Shown here: positions 26,048 to 33,404 of the stretch, piece by piece | Numbering within the stretch: the stretch's first letter is position 1 | How the letters are laid out: every line of letters begins with the position of its first letter | NCBI GenBank assembly: GCA_903900155.1 | Contig: CAIUMD010000046.1 | Coordinates: forward strand, 24,938-88,937 | Source: an uncultured Caulobacterales bacterium | Lineage (GTDB): Bacteria > Pseudomonadota > Alphaproteobacteria > Caulobacterales > Caulobacteraceae | DNA: 64,000 bases | Reading direction: 5' to 3' | The notes under the pieces: generated by a model | What the model was told of the DNA's origin: nothing | The model's input: the letters and a program-made list of their open reading frames with translations, nothing else | The model's database searches: none | Translations under genes and position numbers: made by a program

Positions 26048-28420
26048 ATGTTCCAGCGCTTGCAGACCAAGCTCACCGTCCTCTACGCCGGGCTGTTCGC
26101 CCTGGCGCTGAGCCTGGTGGCCGTGACGGTCTATGTCGCGATCGCCAGCAATGCGCAGCGGGCGGTGCGCGAGGAGATGGCCGCGTCGGGCACGGTGTTC
26201 GACCGCATCTGGGCCCTGCGCAACCAACGCCTGCAGGACGGCGCCGAGCTGCTGTCGCGTGACTTCGGCTTCCGCGCCGCCGTCGCCACCCATGACCGCC
26301 CGACCGTGGAGTCGGCCGTCGCCAACCTGCGCCAGCGCCTGGGCCTGGACCTGGCCTTCACCGTCGGCGTCGACGGCGATGTCGTGGGCCTGGACCCGGC
26401 TCGCCTGGACCTCGAGAAACTGTGGAGCGCCCTGGACGCCGAGGACGGCGCGCAAGGCGTCTTCGCCATCGACGGCAAGCCCTACCAGCTGATCTCGGCG
26501 CCTATCCTGTCGCCCACCCTGACCGGCTGGATCGTCTTCGCCGCCAAGCTGGACGAGCCCGAGATGCGGGGCCTGGAGAAGCTGTCGGCTATCGGCCTGG
26601 ACGCCCAGGTCTTCGACCAGCGCGGCGACCAGTGGGTCTCGGCCGATAGCGGCCCGGCCAACAAGCCCCTGGCCGCCTTCGTGGCCAAGGCCATGCAGGA
26701 CAAACTCCGGGCCCCGGCCGTGCTGCATGGCGGCGCCGACAGCCTGGTGCTGGTCAAGCCGATCCGCACCCTGGACAAGACCTCCGGCGCGGCCCTGGTG
26801 CTGCGGTATCCCTTGGCCCAGGCCATGGCCCCTTATCGCCCCCTGATGGCGGCCGTGATCGTGGCCGGCCTGATCGGCGCGGCCCTGGTCGCCGCCGCCA
26901 GCTGGGCCCTGTCGCGAGGCCTGACCAAACCGATCACCGCGTTGGACATCGCCGCCAGCCGCCTGCGCGACGGCGAGGACGTCAGCGTCGAGGTCACCAC
27001 CCAGGACGAGATCGGCCGCCTGGCCCAAAGCTTCAACCAGATGGCCTCGGAAATCCGCGAGCGTGAAGCGGAGATGATCCGCCAGGCGCTGCACGACGGC
27101 GAGACCGGCCTGCCCAACCGCCGCGCCCTGGAGCGCGCCATCGAGACACGCCTCAACACCATCGCCCCTGGTGAGCAGGTGGTGATCGCCGCCATCGGCT
27201 TCGACCGTTTCCCCCAGGTCCGCGCCGCCATCGGCTACGAGCTTGCGACTGAACTGGTCGCCAAGCTGGGCCAGCGGATCATCGAGATCGCGCCCGGGGT
27301 GCTGGTCTCGCGCCTGACCACCTCGATCCTCTGCGTCGTGTCGGCCTCCACCAGTCTCGATCGCGTGCTGGGCCTGGTCGAGGACGCCCTGCCGGGCCTG
27401 GAAGCCCCGATCGAGGTCGGTGGCGAGTTGGTCGACGTCCACATCACGCAGGGCCTGGCCGCCACGACCAGGGGGGAGCTCGACGCCGTCCGCCTGATCG
27501 AGCGCGCCCTGATCGCCCTGGACCAGTCTCGCGCCAGCCACCGCAAGTTCATGGCCTTCGACGCCGCCGCCTATGGCGACACGTCGGCCAATCTCTCGCT
27601 GATGAGCGAAATGCTGGAGGCCGTCCGCAAGGGCCAGCTCTATCTGAACCACCAGCCCAAGCTGGACCTGCGCACCGGCGCGATCACCGGCGTCGAGGCC
27701 CTGGCGCGCTGGAACCACCCGACCCGCGGCTTCATCCGCCCCGACCTGTTCGTCGGCATGGCCGAGGAAACCGGGCATATCCGCGCGCTCACCGACTATG
27801 TCCTGACCCAGGCGATCGAGGACCAGGCTCGCCTGCGCGCCGCCGGCCACGACGTGCTGATGTCGGTCAATGTCTCGGGCCGCCTGATCGACGACTACGC
27901 CTTCGCCGAACACGCCATCGCCGCAGTGACGGCGGCCGGGGCGCGCCTCTGCTTCGAGATCACCGAGACGGCCGTGATCGGCAATCCCGACGTCGCCCTG
28001 TCGGTGCTGGACCGCCTGGCCGAGGCCGGCATCCCGGTGTCGATCGACGACTACGGCTCGGGCCTGTCGTCGCTGGCCTATCTGAAGCAGATCCGCGCCG
28101 ACGAGCTGAAGATCGACAAGGCCTTCGTCATGAGCCTTGAAGCCGGCGGCAAGGACGCCCTGCTGGTCAAGTCCACGGTCGACCTGGCCCACAGCCTGGG
28201 CATGAAGGTCACCGCCGAGGGCGTCGAGACCCGCGAGGGCCTGGCCGTCCTGCAACTGATGGGCTGCGACCTGGCCCAAGGCTACCACATCGCCCGTCCG
28301 ATGGGCCTGGACAAGCTGGTCGACTTCCTGGGCGAGTGGTCGATCGAACTGCCCAGCGAGGACTCTCCTCCCCTTTTGGGGGAGGTGGCCCGGAGGGCCG
28401 GAGGGGGCAGCGCGGCCTAA
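26048..28420 (+). CDS. Membrane c-di-GMP phosphodiesterase: sensor-HAMP-degenerate GGDEF-EAL
   Basis: A 790-residue signalling protein. TM1 (about 13-33), a periplasmic sensor (35-255), TM2 (about 260-283), HAMP (285-335), a GGDEF-like domain (350-500) and an EAL domain (about 525-775). The GGDEF motif is lost (the position reads SRLTTSILCVV), so it should not make c-di-GMP. EAL residues are present: VEALARW (near 547), FEITET, IDDYGSG (about 663) and EGVETREG, so it is likely an active phosphodiesterase. The last 20 residues (from about 771) are translated from an interspersed palindromic repeat. Cotranscribed with the cupredoxin-like gene. Confidence 0.88.
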   Translation: MFQRLQTKLTVLYAGLFALALSLVAVTVYVAIASNAQRAVREEMAASGTVFDRIWALRNQRLQDGAELLSRDFGFRAAVATHDRPTVESAVANLRQRLGLDLAFTVGVDGDVVGLDPARLDLEKLWSALDAEDGAQGVFAIDGKPYQLISAPILSPTLTGWIVFAAKLDEPEMRGLEKLSAIGLDAQVFDQRGDQWVSADSGPANKPLAAFVAKAMQDKLRAPAVLHGGADSLVLVKPIRTLDKTSGAALVLRYPLAQAMAPYRPLMAAVIVAGLIGAALVAAASWALSRGLTKPITALDIAASRLRDGEDVSVEVTTQDEIGRLAQSFNQMASEIREREAEMIRQALHDGETGLPNRRALERAIETRLNTIAPGEQVVIAAIGFDRFPQVRAAIGYELATELVAKLGQRIIEIAPGVLVSRLTTSILCVVSASTSLDRVLGLVEDALPGLEAPIEVGGELVDVHITQGLAATTRGELDAVRLIERALIALDQSRASHRKFMAFDAAAYGDTSANLSLMSEMLEAVRKGQLYLNHQPKLDLRTGAITGVEALARWNHPTRGFIRPDLFVGMAEETGHIRALTDYVLTQAIEDQARLRAAGHDVLMSVNVSGRLIDDYAFAEHAIAAVTAAGARLCFEITETAVIGNPDVALSVLDRLAEAGIPVSIDDYGSGLSSLAYLKQIRADELKIDKAFVMSLEAGGKDALLVKSTVDLAHSLGMKVTAEGVETREGLAVLQLMGCDLAQGYHIARPMGLDKLVDFLGEWSIELPSEDSPPLLGEVARRAGGGSAA

Positions 28421-28472
28421 GCCGCATTAGCCCCCTCAGTCGGCTTCGCCGACAGCTCTCCCAGCGGGGGAG
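28365..28472. repeat. Interspersed repeat pair overlapping the 3' end of the EAL gene
   Basis: The first unit (28365-28408: CTCCTCCCCTTTTGGGGG, AGGTGGCC, then GGAGGGGGC) and the second (28430-28472: GCCCCCTCAGTCGGCTTCGC ... GCGGGGGAG) are the same family as at 19411 and 63955. The first unit supplies the final codons and the second lies beyond the TAA, in the gap before the convergent HAD gene. Confidence 0.8.
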
Positions 28473-28481
28473 CAGATTCCG

Positions 28482-29147
28482 TCAGACCGACGCCTTCAGC
28501 AGATCCAGCACGTGGTGCAGGCTGTCGGCGATGTGGACGCACTTGTCGTGCATCTCCTCGTTGGGATCGAGGATGTCGGGGACCATCACCGTCATCATGC
28601 CGGCCGCGTGGGCGGCGCGGACGCCGGGGTGGCTGTCTTCCAGCGCCAGGCAGTGGGCCGGGTCGACGCCCAGGCGTTCGGCGGCCAGCAGGTAGGGATC
28701 CGGGTTGGGTTTGTGCCTGGTCACATCGTGGTGGGCGACCACCGCGTTGAAGCGGCGCAGCAAGTCGAAGCGCCCCAGATACTTCTCGACCGCCACCATG
28801 CCGTTCGAGGTGGCGATGCCGCGCGGCACGCCCAGGTCGTCCAGATAGTCCAGGATCTCGATGACCCCGGCCTTCAGCTTGGTCTCGGCTTCCAGCAGGT
28901 CCTCGACATCGGCCCAGACGCGCTCGAAATAGGCCTGGACCGGAAACGCCTCGCCGTACATCTCGCGCAGCATGACCCCGCACTCCGGCGTCGTCTTGCC
29001 CACCATCGAGGCGTAGATTTCGCCGGTGAATTGGACCCCAAAGACCTCGCCGGCCTCGATCATGGCGGCGCGATAGACGATCTCGGTGTCCAGCAGCAGG
29101 CCGTCCATGTCGAACACGACGGCGTCTACCCGGCGGGGAAAGCTCAC
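28482..29147 (-). CDS. HAD-superfamily phosphatase (beta-phosphoglucomutase-like)
   Basis: A 221-residue HAD hydrolase. Motif 1 is FDMDGLLLDTE (12-22), motif 2 has TSNG, motif 3 has KPNPDPYL, and motif 4 is ALEDSHPG, all intact, with the helical cap of subfamily I. It would dephosphorylate a small phosphorylated metabolite. Translation starts at GTG 29147, which overlaps the serB stop (GTGA), so it is the second gene of a serB transcript. Confidence 0.85.
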   Translation of the reverse strand: MSFPRRVDAVVFDMDGLLLDTEIVYRAAMIEAGEVFGVQFTGEIYASMVGKTTPECGVMLREMYGEAFPVQAYFERVWADVEDLLEAETKLKAGVIEILDYLDDLGVPRGIATSNGMVAVEKYLGRFDLLRRFNAVVAHHDVTRHKPNPDPYLLAAERLGVDPAHCLALEDSHPGVRAAHAAGMMTVMVPDILDPNEEMHDKCVHIADSLHHVLDLLKASV

Positions 29148-30022
29148 TTGTAGAAGTCCTCGGTTTTGTAGCCCTGGAAATAGAGCAGCGTGGTCAGGTC
29201 GGTGTGGTCGACTTTCGCATCCGCCTGGGCGGCCACGATCGGCTTGGCGCGGTAGGCGACGCCAAGGCCCGCGGCCTCGATCATCGCCAGATCGTTGGCG
29301 CCGTCGCCCACGGCCAGGGCGTCGGCCGGGGTCAGGCCCAGGTCCGCCGCCTCCTCATTGAGCGCGGCCAGCTTGGCTTCCTTACCCAGGATCGGATCCC
29401 CGACCTGGCCCGTCAGGGCGCCGTCCAGTTCGATCAGGGTGTTGGCGCGGTTCAGGTGGAAGCCCGCCGCCTGCGCCACCCGGCTGGTAAAGAAGGTGAA
29501 GCCGCCCGAGACCAGGGCGCAGCGCGCACCGTGCTGGGCCATGGTGCGAACCAAGGTCTCGGCGCCCGGGTTCAGCCGGACGCGCTGGTCGTAGCAGCTC
29601 TGCAGCGCCTCGACGCCCAGACCTTTGAGCATGCCGACCCGCTCGCGCAGGGCGCCTTCGAAGGCCAGTTCGCCGCGCATGGCGCGCTCGGTGATCTCGG
29701 AGACCTGTTCCTTGACGCCGGCGAAGTCGGCCAACTCGTCCAGGCACTCGACATTGATGATCGTCGAGTCCATGTCGGCGATCAGCAGGCGCTTCTTGCG
29801 GGTCTCGGCGGGCTGGACCGCGAAGTCGATCGGCAGCGGCGCCAGGTCGACCTTGAGGCCTTCCAGGTCTCCGCCTTCGACGAAGAAGTCCGCGGCCAAC
29901 GGCCCCAGATCCTCGCGACGGCTGGACAGCCTGGCTTCGACGCGCGAAACGGCTTGTGCGTATGCGTCGGGGCTCGCCCCAACGATGGTGAGGACGGTCG
30001 GAATGGTGTTGAGTTCGGACAT
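29144..30022 (-). CDS. serB: Phosphoserine phosphatase SerB
   Basis: A 292-residue enzyme that hydrolyses O-phosphoserine to serine, the last step of serine synthesis. An N-terminal regulatory region (about 1-75) precedes the HAD catalytic domain with DMDST (83-87), the SGGFTFF motif, and [10 protein letters not shown]. The C-terminal [14 protein letters not shown] is typical of alphaproteobacterial SerB. ATG 30022 gives the usual length; the frame extends further but would run into miaA. Its start region overlaps that of miaA on the other strand by 20 bp. Confidence 0.92.
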   Translation of the reverse strand: MSELNTIPTVLTIVGASPDAYAQAVSRVEARLSSRREDLGPLAADFFVEGGDLEGLKVDLAPLPIDFAVQPAETRKKRLLIADMDSTIINVECLDELADFAGVKEQVSEITERAMRGELAFEGALRERVGMLKGLGVEALQSCYDQRVRLNPGAETLVRTMAQHGARCALVSGGFTFFTSRVAQAAGFHLNRANTLIELDGALTGQVGDPILGKEAKLAALNEEAADLGLTPADALAVGDGANDLAMIEAAGLGVAYRAKPIVAAQADAKVDHTDLTTLLYFQGYKTEDFYK

Positions 30023-30896
30023 CGCGCCCCGCATCTGGCTGATCGCGGGGCCGACCGCAAGCGGCAAGTCGGCCTATGCGCTGGATTTGGCGCAGCGGAC
30101 CGGCGGCGAGATCGTCAATGCCGACTCCATGCAGATCTATGCGGGCCTGCGCGTGCTGACCGCCGGCCCCTCGCCGGAGGAGACTGCCCGCGCCCCGCAC
30201 CACCTGTTCGAGGTGGTCGACGCCGCCGTCGGCTGGTCGGTCGGCAAGTGGCTGGAGGCCGCGACCCAGGCGCTGGGCGAGATCGAGAAGCGCGGCAATC
30301 CGGCCATCGTGGTCGGCGGCACCGGCCTCTATTTCCGCGCCCTGACCCATGGCCTGGCCGACGTGCCGCCCGTGCCCGAGACCCAGCGCGAGATTTCCGG
30401 CCTGCTCTATGCGGCGCGGGGCGAGGAAGAGTTCCGCGAGATCCTCCAACCTCTCGATCCCGAAGCCGAGGCCCGTATCGAGGTCGGCGACCGCCAGCGC
30501 CTGGTCCGCGCCCACGCCGTGGCCATCGCCACCGGCAAGTCGCTGACCTCGTGGCAGACCGACACCAAGCCGGCCATCGCGCCGGGAGAGTGGAAGGGCG
30601 TGGTGCTGGACCCGCCCCGCGCCGACCTCTACGCCCGCTGCGACGCGCGCCTGGCCGTCATGGTCGAGCAAGGCGCCCTGGACGAGGTGGCGGCCATGGA
30701 GGCGCGGGGCCTGGATCCGTCCCTGCCCGCCCTCAAGGCCGTCGGCTATCGCGAATTCGCCGCCCACCTGCGCGGCGAGACCTCGCTGGAGCAGGCCCTG
30801 GACGCCGCCCGCCAGGAGACCCGCCGCTATGCCAAGCGCCAGCTGACCTGGTTCCGCAACCAGACGCCGGACTGGGAAAAGGTCAGCGTTCCATGA
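30003..30896 (+). CDS. miaA: tRNA dimethylallyltransferase MiaA
   Basis: A 297-residue enzyme that adds a dimethylallyl group to A37 of tRNAs reading UNN codons. The P-loop is GPTASGKS (16-23), then [21 protein letters not shown] and the C-terminal [12 protein letters not shown] are all MiaA signatures. The start is uncertain: ATG 30003 is the first good in-frame codon, and it lies inside the serB 5' end on the other strand, without a clear ribosome-binding site. Confidence 0.92.
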   Translation: MVLSSDIAPRIWLIAGPTASGKSAYALDLAQRTGGEIVNADSMQIYAGLRVLTAGPSPEETARAPHHLFEVVDAAVGWSVGKWLEAATQALGEIEKRGNPAIVVGGTGLYFRALTHGLADVPPVPETQREISGLLYAARGEEEFREILQPLDPEAEARIEVGDRQRLVRAHAVAIATGKSLTSWQTDTKPAIAPGEWKGVVLDPPRADLYARCDARLAVMVEQGALDEVAAMEARGLDPSLPALKAVGYREFAAHLRGETSLEQALDAARQETRRYAKRQLTWFRNQTPDWEKVSVP

Positions 30897-31416
30897 TCGT
30901 CACGCCGGTGCGGAGCAGGCGGGGCTTGATGGCTAGCTGGTAGTCCTCGTCGAACATCTGGTCCTTGATGCGGTCCAGCGTCGCGATCACCCGGTCCTCG
31001 GCTGCGGTCACGGGCTTGGCGAAGACCTCGCAGGCCGTGCCGGCAGGCAGGTCGGTCTGGCCGTTCTCGATCGCCTGCAACGGTTTGGTCGCGCCCTCCT
31101 CGCAGCCGAGGAAACCCGAGATCGAATAGAAGCAGAGGTCGCGCTGCAGGTACGACTCCACGACCCAGGCGCACGGGATGGCGGACACCGTGACGCCCTC
31201 CGGCGTCGCCGGAACCGCGCCGGGCTTGGCGATGGTCCGCAGGAAGATCTGGTAGCGCACCACCACGTTCTCGGTCCGACCGGCCTTGGCGAGGGTCAGG
31301 GCCTTGGCCTTCTGCGTCACCGGCGCCAGGCGTTGCAGCTGCGGCGGCAGGGGTGGCGCGGGGGTGGTCGCGGCCGGCGGCGGCGTGACATCTTGCAACA
31401 GCACGAAGATCTCCAA
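30883..31416 (-). CDS. Hypothetical protein
   Basis: A 177-residue protein with a Pro-rich N terminus ([18 protein letters not shown]) and four cysteines (IPCAW, DLCFY, LGCEE and TACEV) that could form two disulfides. No canonical signal peptide is seen, so an export signal may be missed if the start is wrong. It overlaps miaA by 14 bp at the convergent ends. No family recognised. Confidence 0.55.
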   Translation of the reverse strand: MEIFVLLQDVTPPPAATTPAPPLPPQLQRLAPVTQKAKALTLAKAGRTENVVVRYQIFLRTIAKPGAVPATPEGVTVSAIPCAWVVESYLQRDLCFYSISGFLGCEEGATKPLQAIENGQTDLPAGTACEVFAKPVTAAEDRVIATLDRIKDQMFDEDYQLAIKPRLLRTGVTIMER

Positions 31417-31530
31417 GGTTGAGCTTGGCCATGATGAGCACGCCCGCTCAATCTTGGCGATAGCCGCTGTTTGCAGTCCCGCGACTTGCGCCTATGGAGG
31501 TCCCCGTTCCTTGAGTCCGAGAGAAACCCG

Positions 31531-32016
31531 ATGTCCGACCTCAACGCCCTCGCCGGACGCGTCGCTGAACGCCTGATCGCCCGGGGCGAGACCGTCGCCA
31601 TCGCCGAGTCCTCGGCCGGCGGCCTGATCTCGGCGGCGCTGCTGGCCGTGCCGGGCGCGTCGAAGTTCTATGTCGGCGGGGCGGTCGTGTACACGGCGCG
31701 AGCCCGCCTGACCCTGATGGATATCCCGCAGAAGGCCATGGACGGGCTGCGCTCGGCCAGCGAGCCCTATGCGGTGATGCTGGCCCGCGTGGCCCGCAAG
31801 AACCTGAAGGCCAATTGGGCGCTGTCGGAAACCGGCGCGGCCGGCCCGGACGGCAACCGCTATGGCGATGCGCCGGGCCACTGCTGCATGGCCGTGGTCG
31901 GCGAAGAAGCCTCGGTCAGCGCCACCCTGGAAACCGGCAGCGACCAACGCGCCGCCAATATGCAGGCCTTCGCCGCCGCCGCGCTGAAATTCCTGGCCGA
32001 AACGCTGGAAGCCTAG
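31531..32016 (+). CDS. CinA C-terminal domain amidase (nicotinamide-nucleotide amidohydrolase type)
   Basis: A 161-residue stand-alone CinA_C domain. AIAESSAGGLISAALLAVPGAS (read as two parts, AESSAGG then VPGAS) and GAAGP match the NMN deamidase fold that recycles pyridine nucleotides. The Ser in AESS is the expected nucleophile. ATG 31531 is preceded by GAGAGAAA. The protein lacks the N-terminal MoCF-like domain of full CinA. The usual CTGG of the motif is SSAGG, so activity is uncertain. Confidence 0.8.
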   Translation: MSDLNALAGRVAERLIARGETVAIAESSAGGLISAALLAVPGASKFYVGGAVVYTARARLTLMDIPQKAMDGLRSASEPYAVMLARVARKNLKANWALSETGAAGPDGNRYGDAPGHCCMAVVGEEASVSATLETGSDQRAANMQAFAAAALKFLAETLEA

Positions 32017-33080
32017 ACCGTTCCGAACAGGGCGTAGGCGAACTCGTCCATCGCCTTCTGGGTGATGCTGGTATTGTTCAGCAGCACCACGGTGGTCTGG
32101 TCGTCGAAGCGATGGGCCAGCACCGAACGATAGCCGGCCGTCCGCCCGGTTTCCCAGGCGAAGACGCGCGGGAAGCCGTCGGCGAACAGGCTCTTCACCC
32201 GGCCGCCCAGGGCATAGTCCTGATCGGGCCAGCCCACGGTCAGCAGCTGCTTCTTGCGCGCCGGCGGCAGGAACGGGCCGTCGAAGACCGCATGGGCGGC
32301 CTTCAGCAGGTCGCCGGCCGTGCTGACATAACCGCCGCTGGCGGCCATGAACGGGAAGCGCTCGTTCGACTGCCGAACCAGCGGCTCCAGCGTCCTGTAC
32401 GAGATGGCGACGTCCGCCGGATCGACCGGCGTGGTGCGGGTCAGGCCCAGCGGCCCGGTGACCCGTTCACTCATCGCCTGGGCATAGGGCTTGCCGGTGA
32501 CCGCCTCGATGATCGCGGTGATGATCATCCAGTTGGTCAAGACGTAGTCGAACTTGCTCCCCGGCTCGAAGGCCAGATCGCCGGAGCACCACAGCTTCAC
32601 GGCCTCCCCAGTCGTGAAGCTCCTCTTGAAGAGGTCGGGATCCGGATTGGCCTTGGTCCAGGTCGCAAAGCCGTTCGGGATGCCGCTGATATTGGTCAGC
32701 AGATGGCGCACCTTGACCTTGGCGCCGGTGTCGGCGCGGTAGTCGGGCAGATAGGTCGAGATCGGCGCGTCCAGATCCAGCTTGCCCGCCTCGACCAGCT
32801 TCAGCAGCGCCGTCGAAGTCAGCCACTTGGAGATTGAGGCGATCGCGTAGGGCGTCCCCAGCGTGACGGGCTTCTTGGCTTCAATATCGGCAAAGCCGAT
32901 GGCCCGGGAGTAGATCGGCTTGCCGGCCTTGCCGATCAACACCACGCCCTGGAACGGCTGAGTACGGAGGAAAACATCGACCGCCTTGTCCGCCGCGCCG
33001 CCCGACAGCACGCCGGCCGATACGTTTTCGACCAAACCCAAGGCAGCCGCCCCGGCCAAGAATTCACGCCGTCCGAACAC
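32013..33080 (-). CDS. Serine hydrolase, beta-lactamase class C family
   Basis: A 355-residue exported penicillin-binding-type hydrolase. The signal peptide is MFGRREFLAGAAALGLVE with a twin-arginine-like RRE. The nucleophile is in ASISKW (SxxK). The second motif, normally YxN, reads YVL here (FDYVLTNW), and the third is ETGRT in place of HxG/KTG, so it may not be a true beta-lactamase. Its role may be peptidoglycan or ester hydrolysis. It overlaps the CinA-type gene by 4 bp at convergent ends. Confidence 0.8.
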   Translation of the reverse strand: MFGRREFLAGAAALGLVENVSAGVLSGGAADKAVDVFLRTQPFQGVVLIGKAGKPIYSRAIGFADIEAKKPVTLGTPYAIASISKWLTSTALLKLVEAGKLDLDAPISTYLPDYRADTGAKVKVRHLLTNISGIPNGFATWTKANPDPDLFKRSFTTGEAVKLWCSGDLAFEPGSKFDYVLTNWMIITAIIEAVTGKPYAQAMSERVTGPLGLTRTTPVDPADVAISYRTLEPLVRQSNERFPFMAASGGYVSTAGDLLKAAHAVFDGPFLPPARKKQLLTVGWPDQDYALGGRVKSLFADGFPRVFAWETGRTAGYRSVLAHRFDDQTTVVLLNNTSITQKAMDEFAYALFGTV

Positions 33081-33265
33081 TCACACGCTCCCCGATTTCA
33101 GGAGCGCGACCGTGACGGGGAAAACCTGCCCCTGTCACGTGAAGTTTCGGTAAGACCCACCGCCCAGCAAAGGCACATCCTTGCGGCAAACCGCGCCTTG
33201 ACGCTCCGACTGGCGCATGTCATGACCCCTTTCGTAGCTTTGGAGCAAGACTCGTGCGCAAAACC

Positions 33266-33301
33266 ATGATCGTACTTATGGAGCGGCCGTTCGCGGGGTG
33301 A
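33266..33301 (+). CDS. ilv leader peptide (attenuator peptide, Ile-Val-Leu)
   Basis: An 11-residue reading frame, MIVLMERPFAG, with ATC GTA CTT coding Ile, Val and Leu. GTA and CTT are rare in this GC-rich genome, which makes the ribosome sensitive to branched-chain tRNA charging. An in-frame GTG at 33254 could add four residues. A GTGAC/GTCAC hairpin (33298-33313) overlaps the stop codon. Attenuation of C. crescentus ilvBN is described in the literature; the sequence here agrees. A TTGACG at 33198 is a possible -35 element for the promoter. Confidence 0.8.
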   Translation: MIVLMERPFAG

Positions 33302-33335
33302 CCTCGAAGTCACGTCGCAGCTCGGTCGCGCGCGC

Positions 33336-33358
33336 AAAGGTCCTTCGGGACCTTTTTT
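33336..33358 (+). terminator. Attenuator terminator of the ilvB leader
   Basis: AAAGGTCC-TTCG-GGACC(TTT) is a strong hairpin with a UUCG loop followed by six T residues. It lies 35 bp after the leader-peptide stop and 47 bp before the ilvB ATG, so it would stop the ilv transcript when branched-chain tRNAs are charged. Confidence 0.88.
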
Positions 33359-33404
33359 CTTTTCCAGCTTCACCTTTCCGCCCCCACCCCATCGGATCCG
33401 TCCC

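Noticed and set aside
25910..28288. A minus-strand reading frame of 792 codons
   Set aside because: Antisense shadow of the cupredoxin and EAL genes, with Gln/Gly/Arg/His-rich composition and no domain.
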